Shown: positions 45,828 through 55,566, numbered from the stretch's first letter. The stretch: DNA of 64,000 nt from Roseobacter ponti (GCF_012932215.1 NZ_CP048788.1:1550001-1614000); one strand, 5' to 3'. Numbers and translations are program-made. The notes: generated from the letters alone by a model not told the origin.

Positions 45828-46117
45828 GATGTTGTCCTGTGATGTTTTCTTCAGCACGGATGCGGATATCCGGGCAGCCGGCCGGCGTCAGGCACGGCCT
45901 TTGTCACCTCGTCCGGTGCGCGGGCGTAACCCGTTGACGAAACTGAAAATTCGGAAATCGTACCCCACCCGCCGATGTTAGGCCTTAAAGCTGATTCCAA
46001 TCAACCTCGGAGGACAGACAGCGCAGGCGGACATAACCGCGCAGCCGGGAAAATCTGTTGTCCGGGCCCTGAAAAAATGGCCTGCTGGAAGGGCAACAGC
46101 ATTTAGGAGCCAATCTG

Positions 46118-46558
46118 ATGACAGATAAACCAGCAGCAGCCAGCACATCGGCATTCACGCGCACGCCCGTGAACCCCGTCAGCTGGGCGACGGAGTACTA
46201 TAATCAGGGTGAAGTCATTTCGGGGGCCACAAAAACGCTGCGGATCGCTGGCCAGGTTTCTGTGGTGCCGGACCCCGGCAGCGAGTGGGGCGTCAAACCG
46301 TCAAAGGCCGGCGACATGCGCGATCAGATGGCGGGGGCACTTGCCGCGCTGGACGACGTGCTGAAAGCGGCGGGCATGCGCCGGGAAAATCTCGCACATA
46401 TGCAGTTCTTCGTGACGGACATGCAGGCCGGTCTGGGGGCTGTGGATATTCTGATGGACTGGCTCGGCCCGTGCCGCCCGCCGCAGTCCTTCATCGGTGT
46501 GTCGGAGCTTTTTATGGACGGGCTTGTGATCGAGATCGAAGGGTCGGCTGTCGCCTGA
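46118..46558 (+). CDS. RidA-family enamine/imine deaminase
   Basis: 146 residues. The chorismate-mutase-like RidA/YjgF fold shows RIAGQVSV, QMAGALAALDDVLKAAG, NLAHMQFFVTDM and a C-terminal VIEIEGSAV; the Arg that usually binds the substrate carboxylate in the late R-x-x-x-x-V region is not obvious (PPQSFIGVSELFMDG), so it may belong to a sub-group with other specificity. RidA proteins hydrolyse reactive 2-imino acids to keto acids and ammonia. Placed divergently from an amino-acid-oxidase operon that would make imines, it fits as a detoxifying partner. AGGAG precedes the start. Confidence 0.83.
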   Translation: MTDKPAAASTSAFTRTPVNPVSWATEYYNQGEVISGATKTLRIAGQVSVVPDPGSEWGVKPSKAGDMRDQMAGALAALDDVLKAAGMRRENLAHMQFFVTDMQAGLGAVDILMDWLGPCRPPQSFIGVSELFMDGLVIEIEGSAVA

Positions 46559-47017
46559 TGCGCGCACCGGCCTTTCCCGGACTGACCGTGCGCCAATGCT
46601 GTTCAGGCAGGTGGTTTGCAGTGCTTTGTATTTCCGTTTGCCGATCCGGGAGCCGGTCACGGTCGCGGATTCAGTTTTTCGGGTAATGTCAGATGGAACA
46701 CAGCCTGAATTTACCTGCCAAACTCCCGGTCTGACAGTGTGTACAGCCGGGATATGAGGATGAAGATTTCAGACACCGGCAACGACTCTGTGCCGGCGAT
46801 CACGCAGATTTTCCGCATCTTACAGGCAGGGCTCTGGCCGGACGAAAGAGTTCCGGAGGAACCGGGCCATGGCGCAGCGATTGAGGAAACGGCGCAGTGA
46901 AGATCTGCTGTCAGAATGGCGCCGGTGTTTAATGGAGGCGTGGCATCGGGGAACCACCCGGCACGGTCAGGCGGTATCCATGCCAGTGGTCTGACGAAAG
47001 CGGTTGATGTGGTGGTA
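46559..47017. other. Gap between the RidA gene and tRNA-CAU
   Basis: 459 bp. One 48-codon frame (46754-46900) opens with ATG after GGGAT and encodes a plausible acidic peptide, but its site is weak and I do not recognise it, so I do not call it. No terminator with a clear T-run is visible. Confidence 0.35.
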
Positions 47018-47094
47018 TGGTAGGCCCGGCAGGACTTGAACCCGCAACCAAAGCGTTATGAGCGCTCTGCTCTAACCAGTTGAGCTACAGGCCC
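47018..47094 (-). tRNA. tRNA with CAU anticodon (Met elongator or Ile2)
   Basis: 77 nt on the minus strand with encoded CCA, discriminator A, D-arm TAGCTCAACTGGTTAGAGC and T-arm GGTTCAAGTCC. The anticodon loop CTCATAA gives CAU. It lacks the C1-A72 mismatch and the three G-C pairs of an initiator. Elongator Met and lysidine-modified Ile2 share this anticodon and I cannot separate them by eye. Confidence 0.93.
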
Positions 47095-47223
47095 GCCATA
47101 TCACAGGGGGTAAGGCTGCGGGGCGGCGGCGTCAAGAGCCGCTCTTTGCGATGTCGCGCGTTGCAGTCGGACGTTTTATGTTCTAACCCGCCGTGAGAGA
47201 CGGCAGCGATGGAGATGCGGGCG

Positions 47224-48270
47224 ATGAGCACACCGAAAAACGGAATGACATATGCCGACGCCGGGGTGGATATCGATGCCGGCAATGCTCTGGTCGACCG
47301 CATCAAACCGGCCGCAAAACGGACCACCCGCCCCGGTGTGATGTCCGGTCTTGGCGGGTTCGGCGCTCTCTTTGATCTCAAAGCTGCCGGATATACCGAC
47401 CCGGTCCTGGTGGCTGCAACAGATGGTGTGGGCACCAAACTGCGTATCGCAATCGATACCGGTCATGTCGACGGCGTGGGTGTCGACCTCGTGGCAATGT
47501 GTGTCAACGATCTGGTGTGTCAGGGCGCTGAGCCTTTGTTCTTTCTGGATTATTTTGCGACCGGCGCGCTGGATACTGATAAGGCCGCACGCATCATCGA
47601 AGGTATTGCACGTGGGTGTGAAGGTGCCGGATGTGCGCTCATCGGCGGTGAGACGGCCGAGATGCCGGGCATGTATCCGCCCGGTGACTTCGATCTTGCA
47701 GGGTTTGCCGTGGGGGCGATGGAGCGCGGCCATGATCTGCCCTCCGGTGTGGTCGCGGGGGACGTTCTGCTGGGGCTGGCCTCGGACGGCGTACATTCCA
47801 ACGGCTACAGCCTTGTGCGGCGTCTGGTCGAGGTTTCCGGCCTGACCTGGCAGGATGACTGCCCCTGGTCAGGGCAGCCTCTCGGTGCCGATCTGCTGAC
47901 ACCGACACGGCTTTATGTGCGCCCGGCGCTTGCCGCGGTCAGGGCAGGGGGCGTGCACGCGCTGGCCCACATCACCGGCGGCGGGCTGACGGAAAATCTG
48001 CCACGCGTGCTGCCCGAAGGGCTCGGTGCAGGGATTGATCTCGACACCTGGGCCGCGCCGCCGGTCTTTGGCTGGATGGCGAAGACGGGTGACATTGCCG
48101 AGGCTGAGATGCTGAAAACGTTTAACTGCGGGCTGGGGATGATCCTCGCGGTCGATGCAACAGAGGCCGATGCCCTCACCGCTCTGCTTGCGGACGCGGG
48201 CGAAGATGTCACGCGCATCGGTGTGGTGACGGACACCCCCGGCGTGACCTATAAGGGCAGCCTTTTGTGA
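47224..48270 (+). CDS. purM: Phosphoribosylformylglycinamidine cyclo-ligase (AIR synthetase)
   Basis: 348 residues. It closes the imidazole ring in de novo purine synthesis, with ATP. Family stretches: [12 protein letters not shown], the ATP/metal motif [37 protein letters not shown] and [10 protein letters not shown]. The start at 47224 is chosen for GGAG nine bases upstream; ATGs at 47209 and 47215 would add up to five residues. It overlaps purN by 4 bp, so the two steps are co-produced, as in many bacteria. Confidence 0.95.
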   Translation: MSTPKNGMTYADAGVDIDAGNALVDRIKPAAKRTTRPGVMSGLGGFGALFDLKAAGYTDPVLVAATDGVGTKLRIAIDTGHVDGVGVDLVAMCVNDLVCQGAEPLFFLDYFATGALDTDKAARIIEGIARGCEGAGCALIGGETAEMPGMYPPGDFDLAGFAVGAMERGHDLPSGVVAGDVLLGLASDGVHSNGYSLVRRLVEVSGLTWQDDCPWSGQPLGADLLTPTRLYVRPALAAVRAGGVHALAHITGGGLTENLPRVLPEGLGAGIDLDTWAAPPVFGWMAKTGDIAEAEMLKTFNCGLGMILAVDATEADALTALLADAGEDVTRIGVVTDTPGVTYKGSLL

Positions 48271-48863
48271 CCAGACGGGTTGCGGTTTTTATCTCGGGTG
48301 GCGGATCCAACATGGTGAAGCTGCTGGAGAGCATGACCGGTGATCATCCTGCGCGCCCCTGTGTGGTGTTCTCCAACAACCCGGATGCAGGCGGTCTGGT
48401 CCGGGCGCGCGAGCTTGGTGTCCCAACAGAAGCCCTGCCGCATCAGCCCTTTGCCGGGGATCGCCCCTCCTTTGAGGCCGCGATCAGCACAGCTCTCGCG
48501 CGGCATGCGCCTGATATCATCTGTCTTGCAGGTTTCATGCGCAAACTAACGGCCGGTTTCACCGACGCCTGGGCGGGAAAGATGCTCAATATCCATCCCT
48601 CACTCCTGCCGAAATACAAGGGCCTGCACACGCATTCACGAGCGCTGGAGGCCGGTGACACCGAACACGGCTGCACGGTGCATGAGGTGACGGCCCGGCT
48701 GGATGACGGGCCGGTTCTGGGACAGGCCGTGGTGCCGGTGCTGCCGGAGGATACCCCGGATACGCTTGCGGCCCGTGTGCTGACACAGGAGCACAGGCTT
48801 TACCCTGCGGTCCTGCGCCGTTTTGCAGCCGGCGACCGCACACCGGTTTATCTGCGAACCTGA
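48267..48863 (+). CDS. purN: Phosphoribosylglycinamide formyltransferase (GART)
   Basis: 198 residues from a GTG start that overlaps the purM stop (GTGA). It transfers formyl from 10-formyl-THF to GAR. SGGGSNM binds the phosphate, and the catalytic triad is visible as Asn/His in [12 protein letters not shown] (near residue 106) and Asp in LDDGPVLGQ (near 152). Length is normal. Confidence 0.95.
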   Translation: MTRRVAVFISGGGSNMVKLLESMTGDHPARPCVVFSNNPDAGGLVRARELGVPTEALPHQPFAGDRPSFEAAISTALARHAPDIICLAGFMRKLTAGFTDAWAGKMLNIHPSLLPKYKGLHTHSRALEAGDTEHGCTVHEVTARLDDGPVLGQAVVPVLPEDTPDTLAARVLTQEHRLYPAVLRRFAAGDRTPVYLRT

Positions 48864-48959
48864 TCCCTGGGTGGCGCTGCTGCTGGTCTATCCCCGGAAG
48901 GTCGTGTAACAGTTCAGCGTCATCGGTTGAGACCGTACCAACAAACAGAAAATGCCCGT

Positions 48960-50120
48960 ATGAGAACGATTACAACGACCGAAGATCTCGCCGGTTTCTG
49001 CGCCGAGGCTGCGGAACATGACTATGTCACCGTCGATACCGAATTCCTGCGCGAGCGCACCTATTATTCAAAACTGTGCCTGATCCAGCTGGCGATGCCG
49101 GGGGATACGGACGACACCGCCGTGCTGGTTGATCCGCTGGCCGGGGGGCTCTCTCTTGAACCGCTCTACGAGCTTTTCCGCGACACATCGGTGGTCAAAG
49201 TGTTTCACGCGGCCCGGCAGGATCTGGAGATCTTTTTTGTCGATGCCGAAGTCTTTCCGGAGCCGCTTTTCGACACCCAGGTCGCAGCGATGGTCTGTGG
49301 CTTTGGCGAACAGGTCGGATACGAAACACTTGTGCGCCGGATCGCTAAAAAGCCGCTGGACAAAACATCGCGCTTCACCGACTGGTCGCGACGGCCTCTG
49401 ACCGACGCGCAGAAAACCTATGCGCTGGCGGATGTGACCCACCTGCGGGTGATCTATGAATTTCTGGCCGCCCGGCTTGAGGAAACAGAGCGCAGCCGCT
49501 GGGTGCACGAAGAACTGCAAGTGCTGACCACGCCGGCCACCTATATTGTGGAGCCGCGCGAGGCCTGGCGACGGGTGAAAACACGCACCAGTTCGCCGAA
49601 ATTTCTTGCCGTGGTGCGCGAGCTCGCGGCCTTTCGGGAAATCTATGCCCAGGAACGGAACATTCCGCGCAACCGGGTTTATAAAGACGACGCTCTGGTC
49701 GAGCTTGCGTCAAACAAACCGAAAAACACCGAAGAGCTTGGGCGCGCCCGTCTGCTGCTGCGCGAAGCGCGCCGTGGCGACATTGCCGACGGGATTCTGG
49801 CGGCTGTTGCTGCGGGCGTGAGCTGTCCGGCCGATGATATGCCACGCCCTGACCGCAGCCGCGAAAAGCTGCAGGTCAATCCTGCGCTTGCAGATCTGCT
49901 GCGGGTGCTGCTGAAGGCCAAAACCGAAAGTGCGGGGGTCGCGGCACGGCTGATCGCCCCGGCCTCTGATCTTGATGCGATCGCAGCGGGTCTTCGGGAT
50001 GTGCCGGCGCTCAGCGGATGGCGGCTTGAGGTTTTCGGCGAGGATGCGCTGCGCCTGTGCGATGGCCGGATCGCGCTTGCCGCCGAGGGCGCAGACGTGA
50101 GGATTGTGCCGCTGGACTGA
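48960..50120 (+). CDS. rnd: Ribonuclease D
   Basis: 386 residues from ATG 48960. A DEDD 3'-5' exoribonuclease: ExoI motif VDTEFLRE, ExoII in FHAARQDLE with the Asp, and ExoIII in YALADVTHL, followed by an HRDC domain (FREIYAQERNIPRNRVYKDDALVE). It trims tRNA and other stable RNA 3' ends. No good ribosome site is visible upstream. It ends one base before the convergent lipoprotein gene. Confidence 0.92.
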   Translation: MRTITTTEDLAGFCAEAAEHDYVTVDTEFLRERTYYSKLCLIQLAMPGDTDDTAVLVDPLAGGLSLEPLYELFRDTSVVKVFHAARQDLEIFFVDAEVFPEPLFDTQVAAMVCGFGEQVGYETLVRRIAKKPLDKTSRFTDWSRRPLTDAQKTYALADVTHLRVIYEFLAARLEETERSRWVHEELQVLTTPATYIVEPREAWRRVKTRTSSPKFLAVVRELAAFREIYAQERNIPRNRVYKDDALVELASNKPKNTEELGRARLLLREARRGDIADGILAAVAAGVSCPADDMPRPDRSREKLQVNPALADLLRVLLKAKTESAGVAARLIAPASDLDAIAAGLRDVPALSGWRLEVFGEDALRLCDGRIALAAEGADVRIVPLD

Positions 50121-50630
50121 TCAGCGTCTTGCGGTCTGCGCGTTCTGCAGGCCTTCGACGCGGATTGTGCGGGTGCCGGCCAGAGTCTGATCGGACACTT
50201 TACGCGCCACGATCACGTCCCGCGTGGCCGGAGCACCGGCGACCTTCGACTGACTGCGCACGGCTTCGAGCGTGTAGGTCATAACGCCCTCAACAGGTAA
50301 TTCGTCTTCGTTTGCGGGGATCAGACGCACATCATAGACGCCCTGGACCGCCGCACGACCGGTCGCGCGAACAATAATGCCACCGGGCACGCGCTCGACC
50401 GCGACTCCGGTTACCGTATCGACCGGAAAGCCGGGATATACGTAGACTTCATCAATACCTGAGAACAGCCCCGCGCGCTCCGGGATCAGCGGATTGTCCC
50501 GCTCCACCGGGACCGCCACGGCGGCTGCACCGTCGCCGTCGCCACCGAACCAGTTGAACGGATTGGCCCGTGTGGAACACCCGGACACAACAAGAGACGA
50601 AAGAAGAAGAACGGGGACAATCGTGCGCAT
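50121..50630 (-). CDS. Conserved outer-membrane-type lipoprotein
   Basis: 169 residues. The signal peptide ends in the lipobox VSGC, so Cys18 is lipid-modified. Then comes a short acidic/Gly linker and a beta-rich domain (VERVPGGIIVRATGRAAVQGVYDVRL). I do not recognise a functional family. No Asp follows the lipobox Cys (C-S-T-R), so retention in the inner membrane is not indicated. The gene converges on rnd and is divergent from sufE. Confidence 0.75.
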   Translation of the reverse strand: MRTIVPVLLLSSLVVSGCSTRANPFNWFGGDGDGAAAVAVPVERDNPLIPERAGLFSGIDEVYVYPGFPVDTVTGVAVERVPGGIIVRATGRAAVQGVYDVRLIPANEDELPVEGVMTYTLEAVRSQSKVAGAPATRDVIVARKVSDQTLAGTRTIRVEGLQNAQTARR

Positions 50631-50758
50631 AAGGCCTGCTGTATTTTGCTGCTTCCCATGGTGTAGCCTGTCCGCGCTGCATTGAAAAGTGCCTGCGCCG
50701 GGACTGGACCTTTGCGGATGCGCGACTTAGGTCTGCAGCAGCCGGTAAAGGAGCGATC

Positions 50759-51169
50759 ATGGCGCAGGAGCAATTTGAAGAACTGGTCGGGGATTTTGAA
50801 TTTCTGGACGACTGGGAAGACCGTTACCGGCTGGTGATCGAGGAAGGTAAGGCGATGACACCGCTGCCCGATGCGCTGAAGGTTCCGGCAACAAAGGTCG
50901 ATGGCTGCGCCAGCCAGGTCTGGCTGCATGTGATTACCGACGGGGGCAGGGTGCAGTTTGAGGGCGAAAGCGATGCGATGATCGTCAACGGCCTGATTGC
51001 GGTGCTGCGCAGGCTTTATAACGGGCTGACGCCGGGAGATGTTGTCGCCGTCGATGCGCGGGCGGAAATGGGCCGTCTGGGGCTTAATGATCACCTGTCT
51101 GCACAGCGCTCAAACGGTCTGCGTGCAATGATTGAGCGGATCCGGGAGGTTGCCGCCGGCGCTGCGTGA
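50759..51169 (+). CDS. sufE: SufE cysteine desulfuration protein
   Basis: 136 residues. It accepts persulfide from the SufS cysteine desulfurase and stimulates it in iron-sulfur cluster assembly. The acceptor Cys is in KVDGCASQVW (near residue 49). EEQ-type start, YRLVIEEGK and GLTPGDV are family stretches. AAAGGAG lies at ideal distance from the ATG. The other suf genes are not here. Confidence 0.93.
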   Translation: MAQEQFEELVGDFEFLDDWEDRYRLVIEEGKAMTPLPDALKVPATKVDGCASQVWLHVITDGGRVQFEGESDAMIVNGLIAVLRRLYNGLTPGDVVAVDARAEMGRLGLNDHLSAQRSNGLRAMIERIREVAAGAA

Positions 51170-51241
51170 TCCGGCGGAGGCACCGGACGGTGCCACGACA
51201 TTGTTTAAAATTCCAGGCGGAATTTGGCTGGGACGCAGATG

Positions 51242-51880
51242 TCAGAGCCGGGCAAGCGCTGTGGACAGATCACCGTAGCCGGTGAACCGGCGTTCAAAAG
51301 TAAGCCCCAGACGCCCGGCACAGGCGCGGGCTTTTTCTGTCAGCTCCGGGTCATCGGTCTGGGCCTGATAGACCAGTTTTTCATAATTCCCAAAATACAT
51401 GTCGCGCAGTTCCGGGTGCCGGTCGAGGCCCATCGGGCGGATCACGAAAGCATCAAACTGGCGCACCAGAAAATCGGTCAGATAAAAGGTGGTGATCTCA
51501 GTATCAGCCCTTTCAGCAAAGCGCTCGTTTCCTTCAAAGAAACTGTAACAATGAGGCCCTGCGATCATCTCAACGCCCATCCGGTCGCAGGCAGTCTGTA
51601 ACTGCCCGCCGGTGCCGCAGTCGGCATAGACCACAAAGATCCTGTCGAAACCCTCTTTGTGCTTTTCCACCAGGCGTTCCACCTCGTCGGCGATCTTTGC
51701 GGGATAGAGGTGCAGTTTCGCCGGCAGACAGGTCAGTTCCAGATGGCTCCAGCCGTTGGCCTCACGCAGGTCAATGATCTCGCGTGCGAGCGCCCCGCAG
51801 GCGATCAGCAGCACCTTGCCTGTCCGCGCTGCCAGCGGCAGTCCGGCATCTGTCAGGCTTTTATCGCTGATCTGCTGCAA
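51242..51880 (-). CDS. DUF1638 protein, linked to corrinoid methyl transfer
   Basis: 212 residues from a TTG start that has GGAGG seven bases upstream. It has KVLLIACGALAREI near the N-terminus and conserved VVYADCGTGGQL and GPHCYSFFEGN, typical of DUF1638. The family is commonly next to corrinoid proteins and methyltransferases. Its biochemical role is not established. It is the last gene of the bmtB - corrinoid protein - DUF1638 group. Confidence 0.82.
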   Translation of the reverse strand: MQQISDKSLTDAGLPLAARTGKVLLIACGALAREIIDLREANGWSHLELTCLPAKLHLYPAKIADEVERLVEKHKEGFDRIFVVYADCGTGGQLQTACDRMGVEMIAGPHCYSFFEGNERFAERADTEITTFYLTDFLVRQFDAFVIRPMGLDRHPELRDMYFGNYEKLVYQAQTDDPELTEKARACAGRLGLTFERRFTGYGDLSTALARL

Positions 51881-51955
51881 GAGGCGGCCTCCGTGATGTT
51901 AAAACGGCCCGCGCCGGGTTTCCGGGGCAGGCCGCAAACCGGTCTGTCCACCCGG

Positions 51956-52657
51956 TCAGGCAGATTGCTGATTGTGCTTGCGGCCGACCCATTCCTTGGC
52001 GGTTTCAACGGCCACAGCCGCATCGCGGCAATAGGCATCGGCACCGATGGCCCGTCCGAATTCCTCGTTGAGCGGCGCGCCGCCCACCAGCACGATATAA
52101 TCATCACGCACGCCCTGTTCGACCATCGTGTCGATCACGACCTTCATGTAAGGCATTGTGGTGGTCAGCAGGGCGGACATGCCGAGGATGTCGGGGGCTT
52201 CTGTTTCCAGCGCTTCCATGTATTTCTCGACCGCGTTGTTGATGCCGAGATCGACAACCTCGAAACCGGCGCCTTCCATCATCATGCCGACGAGGTTCTT
52301 GCCGATGTCGTGGATGTCGCCTTTGACTGTGCCGATCACCATCTTGCCCACGCGGGGCGCGCCGGTTTCGGCCAGCAGCGGTTTGAGGATGAACATGCCG
52401 CCCTTCATCGCATTGGCGGCCAGCAGCACTTCGGGCACAAAGAGAATACCATCGCGGAAATCGTGTCCGACGATCGTCATACCCCCCACCAGCGCCTTGG
52501 TCAGAATATCATAGGGGGCCCAGCCACGCTCTAGCAGGATATTGACGCCTTCTTCGATCTCTTCTTTGAGGCCGTCGTAGAGGTCGTCAAACATCTGCTG
52601 GACAAGCTCTTCATCATCCAGTTCTGAGAGAATGATTTCGTCTTCCTGGTCAGACAT
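51956..52657 (-). CDS. Corrinoid (B12)-binding protein
   Basis: 233 residues. An N-terminal four-helix cap (about 20-100) is followed by a Rossmann B12 domain. DIHDIGKN supplies the His that ligates cobalt, and LVGGAPL lies at the end. It resembles the B12 part of MetH and the MtbC/MttC methyltransferase partners. Together with the homocysteine-methyltransferase gene upstream it probably shuttles the methyl group for methionine synthesis. AAAGGA precedes the start. Confidence 0.87.
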   Translation of the reverse strand: MSDQEDEIILSELDDEELVQQMFDDLYDGLKEEIEEGVNILLERGWAPYDILTKALVGGMTIVGHDFRDGILFVPEVLLAANAMKGGMFILKPLLAETGAPRVGKMVIGTVKGDIHDIGKNLVGMMMEGAGFEVVDLGINNAVEKYMEALETEAPDILGMSALLTTTMPYMKVVIDTMVEQGVRDDYIVLVGGAPLNEEFGRAIGADAYCRDAAVAVETAKEWVGRKHNQQSA

Positions 52658-52858
52658 GCTTTATCCTTTCGGGGCCGTGCAGGGCGCCCTGCTGCTGATC
52701 ATTTGTGCCAGAACGGCCTGTGACCACTATGCGAATTGCGACACGGATCATGCATTGCGCGACGTCAGCTGCCAAAAACGGGCCGGTGATCCGCCGCAGG
52801 GATATTTTTCGGCTCAGAACCCGGCAGTTACCGCGCATAGCGCGTTCCGCGCCCCGGA

Positions 52859-53887
52859 TCAGCGGGAGGCGCGGCGCCGGCGCGATCCGCGACGGGCCGG
52901 GGCCTCTCTGACGTCGTCGCCGGTGCCGTCCCCCCGAGACGAGAAGGCTCCCAGCCGGTCGACAATCTCTTCCAGTGCCGGCGGATGGGTCATGGTGCGC
53001 GTGTCCAGTGCCTCGCGCATGTGCCGAAGATGTTCGGGCTGGGTGCCGCAGCAGCCGCCGATAACCTGTGCCCCGCAGGCGCGCGCCATCACAGCGTAAT
53101 CCGCCATCAGTTCCGGTGTGCCGTCATAATGAATATGGCCGTCGTGATATTTGGGAATGCCGGCATTGCCTTTGGCAATCACCGGGCGCTCAGTGCCCTG
53201 GGCTTTGAAGCCGAGGACAGTCCGTAGAAGATCAGAGGCGCCTGTGCCGCAGTTCGCGCCGAAGCAAAGGGGCGCCAGATCGCCCAGATCGTCGACCATG
53301 CGCACCATATCCGCGCTTGTCAGACCCATCATCGTTCGTCCGGCAGTGTCAAAGCTCATGGTGCCGCACCAGGGCAGGCCTGCCAGGCTGAACCCTTCGG
53401 CGGCGGCGCGGTATTCTTCAGGCGCGCTGATTGTCTCAAGCCAGCCGATATCAGCTCCGCCTGCTTTCAGGCCATCGGCGGTCTCGTGGAACATCTCGAC
53501 GGCCACGGAATGGCTCAGAGCGCCGACGGGCTCCATGATCTCGCCGGTGGGGCCGACGGAACCCGCGACAATTACCGGCCGACCGGCGGTATCTGCGACC
53601 TCACGACCGATTTCGGCGGCAACGCGGCTGAGTTCATGGGCGCGTCTGGCAGCATCATGCAGTTTCAGCCGCGATGCATTCGCGCCAAAGGAATTGGTCA
53701 GGAAGAGATCGCAGCCGGCATCCACGGCATCTTTGTAAAGGGTCCGGATCCGGTCGGGGTGGTCGGTATTCCACATCTCCGGCGCATCGCCGGACATCAG
53801 GCCCATATTGAAAAGATTTGTGCCTGTGGCGCCGTCTGCAAGCAGAAAGCCTTTGTCGGACAGAAGTTTTTCAAAAATGTTCGACAT
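52859..53887 (-). CDS. bmtB: Homocysteine S-methyltransferase domain protein (BmtB-type)
   Basis: 342 residues, the TIM-barrel methyltransferase fold of MetH module 1 and betaine-homocysteine methyltransferase. ADGATGTNL opens the barrel. The zinc Cys are in GANCGTGA and GGCCGT. The C-terminus is a basic Arg-rich tail (RRGSRRRRASR). It transfers a methyl group to homocysteine. Whether the donor is betaine or the corrinoid protein next door cannot be read directly; the neighbour genes favour the corrinoid route. Confidence 0.85.
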   Translation of the reverse strand: MSNIFEKLLSDKGFLLADGATGTNLFNMGLMSGDAPEMWNTDHPDRIRTLYKDAVDAGCDLFLTNSFGANASRLKLHDAARRAHELSRVAAEIGREVADTAGRPVIVAGSVGPTGEIMEPVGALSHSVAVEMFHETADGLKAGGADIGWLETISAPEEYRAAAEGFSLAGLPWCGTMSFDTAGRTMMGLTSADMVRMVDDLGDLAPLCFGANCGTGASDLLRTVLGFKAQGTERPVIAKGNAGIPKYHDGHIHYDGTPELMADYAVMARACGAQVIGGCCGTQPEHLRHMREALDTRTMTHPPALEEIVDRLGAFSSRGDGTGDDVREAPARRGSRRRRASR

Positions 53888-53951
53888 GGGGTGCCCCGAT
53901 CATTGCACAGGCCTTCCCATCGCAGACCCTGAGGCATGAGGCAAACGCATA

Positions 53952-53974
53952 ATATTCACGATTGTTATGAATAT
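53952..53974. promoter_or_regulatory. AT-rich inverted repeat upstream of bmtB
   Basis: ATATTCA and TGAATAT form a 7-bp dyad with a 9-base spacer, 65 bp before the bmtB start. The AT content stands out from the surroundings. It could be an operator or promoter element for the methionine genes; the regulator is unknown. Confidence 0.35.
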
Positions 53975-53997
53975 CACTGCATTCCGTCTGGCTTTGG

Positions 53998-54031
53998 CCG
54001 CTGGCCGGACACACAGAGGCCCGGCCAGCGG
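53998..54031 (-). terminator. Long GC hairpin after the DUF1476 gene
   Basis: CCGCTGGCCGG pairs perfectly (11 bp) with CCGGCCAGCGG around 12 bases. It starts 7 bp after the DUF1476 stop on the minus strand. There is no T-run, so it may act with Rho or protect the 3' end. Confidence 0.5.
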
Positions 54032-54037
54032 TCAAAG

Positions 54038-54358
54038 TTAAGAAGAAACTTCGGTCATGATCTGGGCTTTGGCGACAGCCATCAGCTCAATCATCTTGGA
54101 CCGGATGGTTGTTTCGTCTGCCCGATCGCCGAGATCGCCCGAAACCTTGCGATAAACGTCCTCGTCGCCGGCCTCTTCAAAATCCGCCTTCACGACCTCT
54201 TTGGCGTATTCGGATGCGGCATCGCCGGACTTGCCCATCAGATCAGCCGCCCAGAGCCCCAGAAGTTTGTTGCGGCGCGCTTCTGCCTTGAACTGCATCT
54301 CGGCATCGTGGGCGTATTTGTTCTCAAAGGCGTTTTCGCGGTCGTCAAAGGTGCTCAT
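54038..54358 (-). CDS. DUF1476 protein, F1-ATPase zeta-subunit-like inhibitor
   Basis: 106 residues, all helical. [18 protein letters not shown] at the start is the family signature. In Paracoccus the DUF1476 protein is the zeta subunit, which binds F1-ATPase and blocks ATP hydrolysis with its N-terminus. AGGAG lies seven bases before ATG 54358; a longer frame up to 54922 would run into purC and is rejected. It is divergent from purC, a common order in Rhodobacterales. Confidence 0.88.
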   Translation of the reverse strand: MSTFDDRENAFENKYAHDAEMQFKAEARRNKLLGLWAADLMGKSGDAASEYAKEVVKADFEEAGDEDVYRKVSGDLGDRADETTIRSKMIELMAVAKAQIMTEVSS

Positions 54359-54514
54359 CAGATGTCTCCTGCTGGGGCTTGTGTCTTTGTGCGACAGATA
54401 TGCGGACTTACGCGCTGCTGTGCAAGTGGCGCTGTCTTGCAGCATGCCCGGGCTTGCACTAAGAGAGGCGCAAGCGGGGCCTGGCTGGCAGTGCCTCTTT
54501 TTGAAAGGACGCCC

Positions 54515-55276
54515 ATGGCCCGGCGCAAGAAAATCTACGAAGGCAAAGCGAAAATTCTTTATGAAGGCCCTGAGCCGGGTACGATCGTGCAGCACTTCAA
54601 AGATGATGCGACCGCCTTTAACGCCGAGAAAAAAGCCGTAATCGAAGGCAAGGGTGTTCTCAACAACCGTCTGTCCGAATTTTTCATGACCGGCCTGGGG
54701 CAGATCGGCGTGCCTACCCATTTCATCAAACGCCTCAACATGCGCGAGCAGCTTGTGCGCAGCGTCGAGATTGTGCCGCTTGAGATTATCGTGCGCAATT
54801 ATGCCGCCGGCACGATGTCGAAACGTCTCGGGATCGAAGAGGGCACACAGCTGCCGCGCCCGATCGTGGAATACTGTTATAAAGACGACAAACTGGGCGA
54901 CCCGCTGGTCACCGAAGAGCATATCGCCGCCTTTGGCTGGGCCAGCCAGCAGGATATGGACGATATTCTCAGCCTTGCGCTGCGGGTCAATGACTTCCTC
55001 TCCGGTGTGATGATGGCAGTGGGAATCCGTCTGGTCGATTTCAAAATTGAGGTCGGGCGGGTCTATGACGGTGATTTCCAGCGCCTGATCGTGGCGGATG
55101 AGATCAGCCCCGACAGCTGCCGGCTCTGGGACATCGAAACCGGGCAGAAACTCGACAAAGATGTTTTCCGACGCGATCTGGGCAGCCTTACGGATGCCTA
55201 TACGGAAGTGGCGCAGCGTCTGGGCGTCATGCCGCGCAACCAGCCCGGCGTGACCAAACCCACGCTGATCAACTGA
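54515..55276 (+). CDS. purC: SAICAR synthetase
   Basis: 253 residues. It joins aspartate to CAIR with [16 protein letters not shown] (the nucleotide-binding loop), [23 protein letters not shown] and [12 protein letters not shown] are family landmarks. AAAGGA lies five bases before ATG 54515. The upstream in-frame extension is not coding. purS follows after 59 bp. Confidence 0.94.
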   Translation: MARRKKIYEGKAKILYEGPEPGTIVQHFKDDATAFNAEKKAVIEGKGVLNNRLSEFFMTGLGQIGVPTHFIKRLNMREQLVRSVEIVPLEIIVRNYAAGTMSKRLGIEEGTQLPRPIVEYCYKDDKLGDPLVTEEHIAAFGWASQQDMDDILSLALRVNDFLSGVMMAVGIRLVDFKIEVGRVYDGDFQRLIVADEISPDSCRLWDIETGQKLDKDVFRRDLGSLTDAYTEVAQRLGVMPRNQPGVTKPTLIN

Positions 55277-55335
55277 CGCCGGGCATCGGATCTGAGTATT
55301 TCCGGCCCGAAGAAACGAAGAGGGATACGATCACG

Positions 55336-55566
55336 ATGAAAGCTCGTGTGCATGTGATGCTGAAAAACGGGGTGCTGGATCCGCAGGGCGAGGCGGTCCG
55401 GCATGCTCTGGGAGCGCTGGGATTTGACGGCGTAAAGGGCGTGCGTCAGGGCAAGGTTATTGAGCTTGATCTGGCCGATGGCACATCCGAGGCCGAAGTG
55501 ACCGCGATGTGTGAAAAGCTGCTCGCGAATACGGTGATCGAATCCTACTCGGTGGAGATTGCCTGA
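55336..55566 (+). CDS. purS: FGAM synthase subunit PurS
   Basis: 76 residues. The small subunit that bridges PurL and PurQ in the three-part FGAM synthase. [15 protein letters not shown] and [10 protein letters not shown] are typical. The last base of the stop is the first base of the purQ start, so PurS and PurQ are made together. purL is not in the window. Confidence 0.94.
   Translation: MKARVHVMLKNGVLDPQGEAVRHALGALGFDGVKGVRQGKVIELDLADGTSEAEVTAMCEKLLANTVIESYSVEIA

Noticed and set aside
53936-54514. In-frame N-terminal extension of purC
   Set aside because: Would overlap the DUF1476 gene and skip the AAAGGA site; PurC homologues start at [10 protein letters not shown].
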